Shown here one piece after another: positions 1 to 10,576 of a DNA stretch of 64,000 bases (position 1 is its first letter; each line of letters opens with the position of its first letter). Both the position numbers and the translations under genes were made by a program. Source of the DNA: Lamellibrachia satsuma (Eukaryota; Annelida; Polychaeta; Sabellida; Siboglinidae). A model generated the notes under the pieces. It made no database searches, had not been told where the DNA came from, and saw nothing but the letters and a program-made list of their open reading frames with translations. Where the stretch lies: the NCBI GenBank assembly GCA_033239005.1, contig BSQZ01000005.1, positions 8,659,501 through 8,723,500 on the forward strand, in the 5' to 3' direction.

Positions 1-205
1 GTTTATAAAGAAGTTATCAAAAGAGTGGACCAGCGTCAGTGTGTATTATCTTTAAATGTCACATACTGTTGTATGTCGAACTGAATAAAATACATATATA
101 CATGTACAGTTATGGAATAGATAAGGAATCAACAGTATTTCGTTATGATTGTAATGGGAATCGAAAATAATAACCTGCATCCGAGCTACCGAACACACAT
201 AAATA
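1..205 (-). mobile_element. Fragment of Tigger-like/composite element core
   Basis: Read on the minus strand, this segment matches the cores at 4560-4715 and 60360-60560. Shared blocks include TTATTATTTTCGATTCCCAT, ATAACTGTACATGT and TTTTATTCAGTTC, followed by ACATTTA and a TATAAACC-like block. The copy is cut by the window edge, so its ends are unknown. No open frame of note is present. Confidence 0.7.
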
Positions 206-287
206 TATGTGAAAAAATGTACTACATTAACGTTATATAATCAATATTGACAAGTATATGTGTATGTGTTTTATAAAGCGTTATGTC

Positions 288-572
288 CAGGGTTGAAAAA
301 AATCGGATTTTTTTTATTTATTTGATTTTTTAAAATCTGGTATACACAATGTCATAAAATATTTGACTATCAGGCTATCTCGTGTCAATACAGCTACACA
401 AGTGTGCGCACTTTGTGCTTTTGTATTAAAAAACACAAAACTTTATTGATCTCGATGCTTGAAAACAATTATTTGTGCTAAATTCATATAAATCAGCGAA
501 TAAAAAACCAGAAGTCAGAAAAAGCATAAATCAATGATTTTTTTGGAGTGATTTAAATCAACAACAACCCTG
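288..572. mobile_element. Non-autonomous hAT-type MITE, 285 bp
   Basis: The element starts CAGGGTTG and ends CAACCCTG, an 8-bp terminal inverted repeat. It is flanked by a perfect 8-bp direct duplication, GTTATGTC, at 280-287 and 573-580. An 8-bp target duplication with short CAG-starting termini is the hallmark of the hAT superfamily. The interior is AT-rich with no coding capacity. A related copy lies in opposite orientation at 1104-1445. Confidence 0.88.
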
Positions 573-1103
573 GTTATGTCAAGCCTGGTTGTTATAAAAA
601 GTTGAAATAATTGGAACAAAGTTGTAAAATTAAAAAAGATTGTCTGTACGGCTTGCCATAAATAGGTCGAATTCCACCGGTTTCCTCGACTTGCACGACA
701 TGGTTCAGATGTTCAATATTCGTAAGTTTTTCACTCAAAACAACTGTTTTAATAATTTGTTTGCATTGAATAAATGAAGTAGCTGTTGGTGTTATTGCAT
801 ATCGATCTCAAAATGTTAGCATCATTTGACCTAATTAATGCCCCGCCCACTTGCTACTCTGTGGTCATTAATCAAAAGAACCGCATTAGTTGATGAGAAC
901 TACTCCGGTTCAGGCTGTTGCGGTGTGAACACAACGGGGTATCTGAACCAGCTTAGTTAATGCGCATTAACTAATCCGGCTCGAAACCTGTTTGTAGTGT
1001 GAACGGGGTATTAGTTTCACACTTTTACGTTGACTCGTCTCGGTTTCTGCATCCAGATCTGGCAAGCTGCTTCGAAATCGGAGTGGTCTGGGTCAGGCCC
1101 CTC

Positions 1104-1445
1104 CAAGGTTGTTTGATTTAAATCATTTCATTTAAATCATGATTTAATTCACTCCAAAAAAAAATTTTTAAATCATCAATTTATGATTTTTTTACTTCCG
1201 ATTTCTTTCCGCTGATGTATATGAATTTAACACAAATAATTGTGTACAAGCACCGAGATCAACAAAGTTTTTTTTGTTTTTTAAAACAAAGCGTGCACAC
1301 TTGTGTAGTTGTATTGTCATCAGATCAAGAGTTTATAAATACAAACATCTATAAAAATGTCTATATACCAGATTTAAATAAATAGAAAATAAAAAAAATC
1401 TGATTAAAATTATTTTTAAATCCGATTAAAAAAAATTCACCCCTG
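1104..1445. mobile_element. Non-autonomous hAT-type MITE, 342 bp, inverted copy
   Basis: The reverse complement aligns along its length with 288-572; shared interior blocks include CTACACAAGTGTGC, ACAATTATTTGTG and AAATTCATATA. The termini are CAAGGTTG and CACCCCTG. A perfect 8-bp duplication, GGCCCCTC, flanks it at 1096-1103 and 1446-1453. The different target duplication shows that this is an independent insertion and not a local inverted duplication. Confidence 0.88.
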
Positions 1446-1453
1446 GGCCCCTC

Positions 1454-2940
1454 TATTACCAGCAACAAGCGAGCGTTTAGTATTTTGATCGACAAACTGT
1501 TTCTTGATTTCGTTTAAATTCTGCCAAGTGTCGAAAAACCCCTGTTGACGCTGGAATCAGCTGGTAGATCTTGGCCAACACTGCCAGATTTGGGAACACT
1601 TGGCCTAATGGACGTTCTGTTGACAACAACCTCATCATTTCAGTTGCTGTCTTTCAGGCAAGGTTCTGGTCGGCAACAACCATGTATTTGTAGAGTTGCG
1701 TATATTTGTAGAGTTGCACCTGGGTCTTGTCAAGCTGAGACGGACCATCGTAATGAGGCAGAAATGCATCGATTCTGTCATTTCCATGCTGGTTCAGTGC
1801 TGCTTGGTCATTCCTGGGAAACTGACATCAACGTTGGCAAGTTTAACCCGCCCCTCGGGTTATACCCGGGTTTAACCTGGATTGGGCTAAGCATCCATTT
1901 TGGGCTAAACTGGGTTAAACCCAGGTTAAACTATTTTTCAGGCATATTTTATCACAATATGAAAGAATAAAGTCTTAGTTGGTGAGTTGAGCTGTACTTT
2001 ATTTAACCTGCAAGCTGACACCAGACTATACTGGTGCAGGTTGTCTGACTTGAATTACTACACTTCTTGGAAGAAGACTCAGCTAGCAATTCATGGCACT
2101 GTCCATTGAGTGCAACAAAGGCATTTTATGGCTATGGCTAACTGATAAAAGTCCCTTTTATTATGGACTCCCTGGCCTGGTTTAAACAAATAAAAGGATT
2201 ATGGTCTGAACTGTTAACTAGTACGAGTTGTTTGCATAAGGTGGATATTAACTTGGGGTTTCTGGCTGGGGAAAAATACAGCCAACTGAAGGGAATTCTT
2301 TGTAGCTTCTATGCATTCAGTGTGCAGAAAAGTTGTTTCAATCATACAGTGATATCTAGACACATTGACAGACTTATTTAAAGAGCAATTTTCATCTTTT
2401 ATTGCATGAATAATGTGACACCAATGTTAAACCATCATCAATCCACATGCCACTTGTAGTAATGTTGACAATGTCTTCCCAATAATATCATCCTCGGTTC
2501 TCAGAGTAAAGCCCAGTTTAACCTGGGCTAAACTAGTAAAACCCAATTTTACTATATGTGGCATTTGGCGAAACATTTACTAAAAAATTTAATTGTAAAT
2601 TGCGTTTTGTCTTATTACTTTTCACCTGACATTTTCTCCATGAAGAAGGCAACTTTTCAATGAGCAAGTTAATTTTATATTATGCGCTTTTCCCTGCTGA
2701 AAACGTAGGTATATAACATACTCAAGTATCTTAGATAGTAATCTTGTTGTGAACAATGTTGTACTAATACCCCCATGCAAGTCTACACAATTTGCAGCGA
2801 CTGTATGGAATTAGAGAATACGTTATGTCAACCATGCCAAATGTTGTCACTCACTTCTTATAACTACCAGACTAATAAAATAAAGTAATGAAATTTAATA
2901 AACATTTCAATACGAATTTTATTTGTGAAATAGTTAGTTG
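1454..2940. other. No gene recognised; GTTTAACC-rich palindromic patches
   Basis: There is no convincing coding exon. At 1838-1942 and 2508-2552 there are clusters of GTTTAACC, GGTTAAAC and GGGCTAAAC in both orientations, like the termini of a decayed inverted-repeat element. No exact target duplication was found, so the element ends are not called. Confidence 0.4.
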
Positions 2941-3093
2941 TTGAAAGAAACATTAGGTTTTATGCCGCCGTAAACTGCGCGCCATGGGCGAAAATGGATG
3001 CCGTCCTCGATTCACTCCAAATCGAAGCCTCCAAAGTTCACTTTCACAATCAACTATCACAGTCAAATATGTTAATCAGAATGTCTTGACACG

Positions 3094-3198
3094 CTATATT
3101 GTCAATGGGTTTGTCTGCTTCCTTAGTATCACCAGTATGAAGTGAATTGGCGTAATATCCTTCAAAAATTGGTTACGATCCGCGCCTTCGTCCGCCAT
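3094..3198 (-). CDS. Candidate first exon or small ORF (34 codons), unrecognised
   Basis: On the minus strand a start codon lies in the context CCAAGATGGCGG, which fits both a strong start context and a YY1-like promoter motif of the kind found over start codons of housekeeping genes. The frame runs 34 codons, beginning MADEGADRNQFLKD, to a TAG stop. A GTGATA donor after codon 22 would allow splicing toward the left window edge. I do not recognise the protein. It could equally be a chance ORF in a GC-richer patch. Confidence 0.2.
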   Translation of the reverse strand: MADEGADRNQFLKDITPIHFILVILRKQTNPLTI

Positions 3199-3791
3199 CT
3201 TGGCTTCGAAATAGCATGGGGTGTCCTCTTTCCACAATGTTTCTTCGGTATTCCCCAATGACAACAAGATACTGACGTCATTAAATATGAATCATCCAAT
3301 AGGCATCCATGTTACAAATGCGAGGGGTTTCCCCAGCAAGTGCGAACCACGACTAAAATCGTATCCCGGATACAAAGGGTAACTACGACTGAAATCGTAT
3401 CCCGGATAAAATGGGTTAATTGGTACTTTGGGTAGTGGCTTAAATAAACAGATGGCGGATATTTATATCGTTGTCAACAGATAGCGGGCATACTCATAAG
3501 AACTCTTAAGGGATGGCGGGCCCGTCATCGCTTACTATATGTAGCGAGACCATTGGATCATGAGTGCGCGTGCCATCACACATGCAGAGGTGGCTACCTG
3601 TTTGCCTTAGTTTCCATCTGTAGCGTATCATGCTCTAAGTCTAATTTAGTCTACCCACAAATCTAGAGGGCTGTTTAGTGGTCTGCTTAACCACTTTACT
3701 TGCGGGAGTGAATGACTAAGTTCATATCTGGCCTTATTTGGAGACGTAAACCTGTCTCTTCAGTTCATCGTCTGTTTCATTTCACACAAAA

Positions 3792-4270
3792 ATTTAATCT
3801 AGACATGCTAGGCTTTGCTAGCTTGTTTGTGCAAATGTGTCGCTTAGTTTTGATGAAATCACCAGACAAACTATTAAATTATTTTCGACTTTTTGTCAAG
3901 GAGCAAAAGTGGCTCCTCTGCCTCTATATACCATGCCGCCTCAGCCTCTATATACCATGGCGCCTCTGTCTCTATATACCATGGCGCCTCTGTCTCTATA
4001 TACCATGGCTCCTCTGCCTCTATATACCATGGCTCCTCTGCCTCTATATACCATGGCTCCTCTGCCTCTATATACCATGGCTCCTCTGCCTCTATATACT
4101 ATGGCGCCTCTGCCTCTATATACTATGGCTCCTCTGCCTCTATATACTATGGCGCCTCTGCCTCTATATACTATGCCATAAGACTATTCAAACTTTTGCG
4201 AGTCGCCCAGTCCAATTATCAAAATACTTTTGATGATTTTAACAAAAGTAAGCACTTTTCTGTTTAGACG
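3792..4270 (+). repeat. Dispersed repeat (family F) containing a 24-bp array
   Basis: The left flank, with GCTAGCTTGTTTGTGCAAAT and CAGACAAACTATTAAATTAT, and the right flank, with GACTATTCAAACTTTTGCGA and TTTGATGATTTTA, match 57450-57490 and 58640-58830. Other copies lie near 15690-15898 (minus), 48270-48480, 52430-52620 and 62590-62800. The element class is not identified. The middle of this copy is replaced by the tandem array at 3905-4176. Confidence 0.7.
3905..4176 (+). repeat. 24-bp minisatellite, about 11 copies
   Basis: The unit is close to CCTCTATATACCATGG plus CTCCTCTG, with C/T and G/T variants. Because 24 is a multiple of three and the unit has no stop in any forward frame, three overlapping ORFs stay open with 8-residue repeats (APLPLYTM, SSASIYHG, LCLYIPWL). 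These are almost certainly not proteins. It lies inside a family F copy. Confidence 0.93.
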
Positions 4271-4708
4271 ACTGCACATATTACTACACGTATAGACTAT
4301 TCGCCACTACACTAAACTGGGGTGAAATGGCATGATTCCATTGCATCACAATGCCAAACGCACAACTCAAACTCAGTGCGCAAAAAATATGAATTTGTCA
4401 TCCGCACATGACACAGTGAATCAATGTTAAATGGTACCGGAGATGTGCGTTGTGAATTTATGTCTTCAGAGCGGTTGAAAGACGAAGTGGAACAATTACT
4501 AAAATTATCGTTTTCAATGTCTGATCAACTTTTACACTCCGTGTCAACCCATAAATTTTCGGTAGTTCAGATCCAGGTTATTATTTTCAATTCCGTTTAC
4601 TGCGTAGTCGGTCAATCGGATCGTAGGAAAATATTGTTGATCCCTTAACTATTACATAACTGTACATGTATTTTATTCAGTTCGACATACAACATTATGT
4701 GACATTTA

Positions 4709-5152
4709 GATGAGACTTGAATTATGAGTCTACGAATTCCCAGCTTAGCTTCTCCGACAATAGAGGTGCACAACATATATTTTATTTAGACATTTCAATA
4801 CCGAAGGGTCTATGTGAAGAGCGTGACTGGCTTACGTGATGGGAAGCATACCCGTGTTTCCCACTTCACTATAAATAGAGGCTAGTTTGTCTACTTAGTA
4901 TAATCTCACGGAATCTCTCATCTCCCGGTACCAAGGGAGATGATCGGCAACTTGCAATTGTATCTGTATGTGTCAGTAGCGCTGTAACCTATGGAACAAT
5001 AAAAGCCTACGCTGTAGGTCGAACCTGGATAATACACCAACGTGTATGAGTTGTCTTATTCGACATCACGCCAGGGCTGACTGCTGAATGAAGTAGGTAG
5101 AAGGTCCTGACGTGAGACAGTTAAGAGAGACCGGTAACAGCAAAGTTACAAG
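4709..5152 (+). mobile_element. Possible solo LTR inserted in the composite element
   Basis: This block is extra relative to the 60-kb copy. It has a TATA box, TATAAATA at 4870-4877, and a polyadenylation signal, AATAAA at 4998-5003, 121 bases downstream. That is the spacing expected of the R region of a retrotransposon LTR. A TG...CA boundary is possible (about 4711 to 5149), but I see no exact target-site duplication. It could instead be captured promoter and terminator sequence. Confidence 0.35.
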
Positions 5153-5197
5153 TTGACGCGAGCGATAAATCGCTCCCTAGATTATTGATATGCGCAA

Positions 5198-5272
5198 GCG
5201 ATAGGGAGCGAGAGCGAGAGCGATAGGGAGCGAGAGCGATAGGGAGCGAGAGCGATAGGGAGCGAGAGCGAT
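5198..5272 (+). repeat. 16-bp tandem array, GCGATAGGGAGCGAGA
   Basis: About 4.5 units of GCGATAGGGAGCGAGA lie inside the right arm of the composite element. The corresponding place at 60828-60845 has a single unit (GCGATAAGGAGCGAGA). The expansion therefore happened in this copy. Confidence 0.88.
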
Positions 5273-5364
5273 CGCTCACCTCAAATATGAAGCCCTGGAT
5301 TCCTATAAGTTGCCTGGCTTAGCAGGAACTTGAGGTAGACCAACTCTGTCTACTCCAGTCATTA

Positions 5365-6002
5365 GGGGACTGGACCAGCTCTGGTATTCTGTCCTCTTGT
5401 ATCACTAGGGGTTGCAGGAAGGGGGACTGGACCATTAGTGGGCTGTAGTGACGGGGACTGGACCAGCTCTGGTATTCTGTCCTCTTGTATCACTAGGGGT
5501 TGCAGGAAGGGGGACTGGACCATTAGTGGGCTGTAGTGACGGGGACTGGACCAGCTCTGGTATTCTGTCCTCTTGTATCACTAGGGGTTGCAGGAAGGGG
5601 GACTGGACCATTAGTGGGCTGTAGTGACGGGGACTGGACCAGCTCTGGTATTCTGTCCTCTTGTATCACTAGGGGTTGCAGGAAGGGGGACTGGACCATT
5701 AGTGGGCTGTAGTGACGGGGAATGGACCAGCTCTGGTATTCTGTCCTCTTGTATCACTAGGGGTTGCAGGAAGGGGGACTGGACCATTAGTGGGCTGTAG
5801 TGACGGGGACTGGACCAGCTCTGGTATTCTGTCCTCTTGTATCACTAGGGGTTGCAGGAAGGGGGACTGGACCATTAGTGGGCTGTAGTGACGGGGACTG
5901 GACCAGCTCTGGTATTCTGTCCTCTTGTATCACTAGGGGTTGCAGGAAGGGGGACTGGACCATTAGTGGGCTGTAGTGACGGGGACTGGACTAGCTCTGG
6001 TA
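5365..6002 (+). repeat. 88-bp minisatellite, 7 copies plus a partial
   Basis: Units begin GGGGACTGGACCAGCTCTGG at 5365, 5453, 5541, 5629, 5717, 5805, 5893 and 5981. They are almost identical; a single A for C change is seen in the fifth unit. Each unit holds two diverged copies of GGGGACTGGACCA, so the 88-mer probably arose from a shorter ancestral repeat. The near identity implies recent amplification or homogenisation. Confidence 0.96.
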
Positions 6003-8300
6003 ATCTTAGCTCATGTCATTAGGGGGCTGCAGGGAAGACTAGCTCTGTCAGTTACAACTGATGATTAAGCCCTGGTGTAGTGTAGAGTTACTGCCATGTT
6101 CTATATGGCTGGCTTTATTGATCATCTTTGCCTCTGCTTCATCCCAGGCTTCTACATTCACAAGGCTGGCCAGACTGTTGCTTTGATAGTGGACACTGTG
6201 ATGGAACTGTCTGATGAAATGGTGGCTCCTTCACCTCTGACCCCCAGGACATCCTAGTGAACAGCAGCTATTACTGTTGTTCCACTGATCTTTGTTTCAA
6301 GATCTGTACTTGATGCAGCATAGGGGCCTACTGGTGGACAGCCCAGGGCAGCTTCATTAATGCCCAGTTACTGTCACTGCTGAGGCTATGACCCAGATCC
6401 ACTCAGTTACCCCCATATCGGGTGACTTCATGGTGTGACATTCTTACCCCTTCTGGGCCAAGTTCACAGTGAGTTGGCATTGCAAACAAACAATGTAGCC
6501 CTATACATATTCTGTGGAGTAAGTAGTGGAATGGACATGCATGTCCAAGTTAGTATGTCAAGGTTGTTTGGGGTGGTTGAGGGGGGGTGACTGCTTTGAC
6601 TGATTAAGCAGGTTAACTGTGATGTTCTTTGCTTGCTTGCTGGGCTCAGCAGAACGATTGGTACATTTTTTACACTATTTATACTTGAAAACACGAATGA
6701 TGCATTACTATAAAACAAAATTGGAGTTAAAACTGCACTAGTATTTATAATAATGATTACCATGCCCTTGATCTAAGCAGATGTGTGTGATTGTTTTGAT
6801 GAAATTGGATCATTAAATGACATTCTCTTCAAATAGTGGTGTCCAGTTTCTGCTGAAATTGGATCATGCCATTGGGTATCATTGCAGTTGACTTGCCTCT
6901 GTTCAGTCAAATGACTGGGTCGTAACCATGGAGACAGTGGCTGGATTGTAAGGTCGTCATATTACAACCCTGGGACATTGGTTCAACGTGAACTGGAATT
7001 TTGTAAAGCTGATTTGACCACTTCCCTAATCCCCTAAATAGAGATATTTATATTGAATCCCCACCAGATGTAATAGGATTAATACCACAACTCTTGTTTA
7101 CTAGTCTTGTCTGTATTTCCAAGGTTGCACTTAACGTCCTAGCTGTTAGTTAAGGTCTCAGAATAAAAGCATTCTGTAGGGGTCACCTAGCCAGTGGTCA
7201 GTTGAAGCAAAGGGTTAACGGACAGCACGATAGCGTGTTGTTCAGACCATTATACATCAACACGAGTAAATAACTGGTCAATGGACACGAGTAAATAACT
7301 GGTCTATGGACACACGTAGGCATGCTTAGTAACAACGTTGGCCTTGTTGGCGTAAGTGTTTAGCAAAATTTAACAATTGGCTGAAGTTGTCGTCCCAACA
7401 TCAAAGTCCTGTGTTGACCAATGGCTAGTGAGGGTGGAGTGAGGAGCGTTACCAAAGCCCCAAGTGTACTTATGGCCCAATAATGATGCAGTGCATAGTA
7501 ACAAAGTTGTCACGTTCAACCCTGTTGTATGATTATCACTATAATAGACAGAGTCCTCAGACTAGACATCACAGAGGCCTACCAGTGCTGCAGAGCCAAA
7601 GAAATAAGGTGGTCACATTAAACGCTAGGCCTATGCAATGATTAATTATCTACTCTCAAAGGCATCAGTTGATACCTGTCTTGCATTATCAGCTGCAGAG
7701 ATTTGCAGGTTTTGTTCAGCAGAGAAACATTGGTAATTTAATTAAATCAACTCCGGTAGTTTACTGTTTACCGGAACGAGTTGCAGCCAGTGCAAATACG
7801 GTCATCTTGCTCTGTACAGGCCATCTGTTAAGTAGCTTAGTAAATCTGTCTGTTTGCAAGTCATGGCATGCTGTTACTTGTTTGCTTTAGCAGGCACCTA
7901 CTGAAACTACTGATACACTGTATTCTGATTAGTTTGTGCAAGTTTCATTGCAGATTGGGCAGTATGCATTCACACTGTATACCATCTTCGAATAACGGGA
8001 ACTACTGCTAATTCTGAATTCTGCCCCTCCAATTTTCTTTTATATCTTAAGTGTTGATTCAGAAAACAATCCTTTAAAATGTTGTAATTTACATTTCAAA
8101 GAAAAAGCATTAAAAGATGTATTGTTTATTAAACATTACATCATGCAAATAGCAAGATTCTGTTCTAGTACTGCATCTTAAATGAGACAAATGTGAACTT
8201 TCCATGCACGCACAGGGAAATTCTACCATAGAATTGCTTTAACAAGATTTAACAAGATTGCCATCCCAAACAACAAGTTCCAGGTGGCAAGTGGACAAGG
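6003..8300. other. Intergenic; no gene or clear repeat
   Basis: ORFs are short and show no family resemblance. There are short direct repeats only, for example CACGAGTAAATAACTGGTC twice near 7260-7300. No splice-flanked conserved exon was seen on either strand. Confidence 0.5.
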
Positions 8301-8309
8301 AAGCCATTG

Positions 8310-8976
8310 GCTTACTACTGCCTTCTTTAAGTTTGAAGAACATATTCCTATCAACATCCTCAACCGTTCACTATTTTAAACACTTCTATTTGGTCTCCTC
8401 TTAGTCGCCTGGTCTCTAGTGTTGTCAAACCACATTGTAATAAGCGACTTTTGTAACTAAGGTCTCTCAATTCTGGAATCATTTTGGTTGCTCTTCATTG
8501 TATTCTTTCTAGCTTGTCCATGTCCTTTTTACGATACGGCCTCCATGCTTGAATACAATATTCCAGATGTGGTCTAACTATTGCTTTGTACAGGGGTACA
8601 ATTAGCTGTTTTCCCTTATACATGATAGTTCTCCTAATTAGCCCTAGAATTTGATTTCCTTTTGAAGCAGCAATCCCACATTGCTCTGAAACTTTCATGT
8701 CACCACTAAATGTTACTCCTAAGTCCTTTTTTTGTGTGGTTCTACCTAGTACAGCATCCCCCATTTTATATTCTTCGTACATGTTTCCATGTCCTATATG
8801 TGTATATATTTACACTTCCCAAAATTTAATAACATTTGCCATTTTTCTTACCATTTAACTAATTTATCTAGATCATCCTGTAAACTTTGTTTATCTGTAT
8901 CATTTGTAACCTTTCTGAATACTTTTGTGTCATCTGGAAATTTGAGTACTTTGCTAGATATGTCGTCTTCTAAAGC

Positions 8977-9044
<68 letters not shown>

Positions 9045-9238
9045 GTATAGGGCCTAATACTGATCCCTGTGGTACCCCACTCAAAACCGATTTCCAGTTT
9101 GAAATCTCACCATCTACTATTACTCTCTGCCTTCTGTGTGTAAGCCACTTTTCTATCCAGTTGATTACATCATTATCTATACCATGAACTTTTAGTTTAA
9201 GTAACAATCTTTGGTGTGGCACTTTATTGCTGGCAGAA
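8310..9238 (-). pseudogene. Dead non-LTR retrotransposon reverse transcriptase
   Basis: The minus strand encodes the C-terminal half of a CR1/Jockey-like reverse transcriptase and is clearly homologous to 57530-58621. Motifs in order are KWLTHRRQRV, SGVPQGSVLGPILFL, FPDDTKVF at the catalytic position (normally FADD), LGVTF and RPHLEYC. The Ala-to-Pro change in the catalytic loop, in-frame stops near 8845 and 8490, a frameshift near 8785 and a long AT tract all show it is inactive. It is truncated at both ends. Confidence 0.93.
8978..9036. repeat. (AT)n microsatellite inside the reverse transcriptase frame
   Basis: An uninterrupted AT dinucleotide tract sits where the family normally encodes an Ile-Tyr-Ile stretch after the GPILFL motif. 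In frame it would read as alternating Ile and Tyr. It probably grew from the natural ATATATATA codons of the element. Confidence 0.95.
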
Positions 9239-10100
9239 ACAAATATATATATATGTCTGCTCAGCCTATCTTATCCACAGTAAGGAGCTCAATGTTTGAT
9301 TCGTCATTCATTCAGAAATAAAGGGCCTCCTTTCATGGTAGCTGAAGTGTTCTCTTGTTTGTGTGATCGCAGACACAACAAAGAGTTTCCCTGGTAGGTG
9401 TGTCTTAGAGGTAATCTCTGTTAATGCAACAATGGGGAGGTATCAGTTAAGAATACACTAACAACCAAATTGAGTTTACTACAATGACAATATTTTATTT
9501 ACACTACAGTACTAATAACACATTCCAAACATTAAACCAACTGACAGTGAAACACTTAACTCATCTTGTCTCACAGACAGAGTCCCTGGCTCACCCCAAA
9601 CTTTAAACAGCTAACAATAAACCTCAACTACCATAACACTATCTGACATACTCTCTGGCCAGTTATGACAGGGCCTGATTACACACCAGCTACTCCCAGG
9701 CAATCACTCCTGCCTCCCCACAACTCCCAGAGCCTCCTCTCTACCTAAACTTATATTACCTTTTTGACAGACTCCAGGAAAGATGAATTAGCCAATGGTT
9801 ATCACCCATAATTCAGGCCAACCTCTGGATCACCCTGTAAATGATTTGAATAGATAGCTGGGCTTCCCTCAAAAGAAGGTGTCAGGTTGTGATGTCTTGT
9901 TTATGAAATTGATGACTCCAAAGAATCAGTGGTAATTAATCCTGCATTAGGGTTAATGACCACCAGATTTATCTACTACAGACATCTGATAAATGGTCCA
10001 GCTGTCACCCTGTCACAGTCCCTCAAGGGAAGTGAAGTTAGCCACCTGCATGTTTCATCACCACCCTACCCTTCTATATAATGTGCATCATTCCTAATAT
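9239..10100. other. Intergenic; no gene recognised
   Basis: The sequence is low in ORFs. It contains CT-rich text and TGACAG/CTGTCA motifs but no terminal repeats I could pair. Confidence 0.4.
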
Positions 10101-10546
10101 ATGTGATGCGCCACGCCAAAACCAGGCGCTTCTCGCTAGATTTTGTTCGGCGCAGGAGCCTAAAACGCACGATGCCCATTCGAATTGTCGAAAATGGGTT
10201 AACAACGGAATCGATCAGCGAAATTATCCATCTTTCCATAAATCCATTTATATAAGCTGAAAGATTGTTCAAACTAGTAATATTTAGCACTTTATTGAAG
10301 CCCCTGATTAGCGTCGCGGTTGAGAAGTCTGAAACAACGCCATTTTTACGTGTTTTTGATCGACTGTCTTCGCTCGCTTACAAGTGGGAAATCCCACATG
10401 TTATACATGGCTGGAAAGCTTATGACGTCAACTACACGTGTGATTGGGAATCTCTTACTCTAGACCAATAGAACAGCTCCTGTTATACATAATTTATCCA
10501 GCAACAAAGTGCTGTTGTTGCTATGGAAGTTGCGAAACGCTCGCTG

Positions 10547-10576
10547 ATTGGTCGAAAACGTAAGCGCGCATGCGCA
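10547..10576 (+). promoter_or_regulatory. CCAAT-box and NRF-1-like site inside the inverted-repeat element
   Basis: An inverted CCAAT box (ATTGG, 10547-10551) is followed by the palindrome GCGCATGCGCA (10566-10576). The latter matches the NRF-1 consensus typical of animal housekeeping promoters. Together they lie just before the ATG at 10570 of the internal ORF. Confidence 0.4.

Larger units (their letters stand above)
4308..5297 (+). mobile_element. Composite transposon copy: Tigger-like core plus GCGAGCGAT right arm
   Basis: Positions 4308-4708 align closely with 60108-60512; shared blocks include AAACTGGGGTGAAATGGCAT and TCAATGTTAAATGGTACC. Positions 5150-5297 match the right arm at 60770-60865, ending TCAAATATGAAGCCCTG. 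Between them, 4709-5152 is unrelated sequence absent from the 60-kb copy. The left arm is not recognisable here. The 74-residue ORF at 4424-4648 is part of the repeat, not a gene. Confidence 0.72.

Noticed and set aside
3712..4267. Three overlapping plus-strand ORFs of 114-173 codons with 8-residue repeats
   Set aside because: They are produced by a stop-free 24-bp tandem array inside a dispersed repeat; all three frames are open equally and none has splice or start support.
4424..4648. 74-codon ORF repeated at 60224-60427, at first suggesting a conserved small gene
   Set aside because: The two copies lie in copies of the same composite transposon and diverge by frameshifting changes at their ends; no codon-level constraint is evident.
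5340..5998. CRISPR-like regular array
   Set aside because: The 88-bp units are contiguous and identical with no unique spacers, and the genome is clearly eukaryotic.
8789..9187. Plus-strand 132-codon ORF with Tyr-Ile run
   Set aside because: It is antisense to the reverse transcriptase fossil; the open frame is a shadow plus an AT tract.
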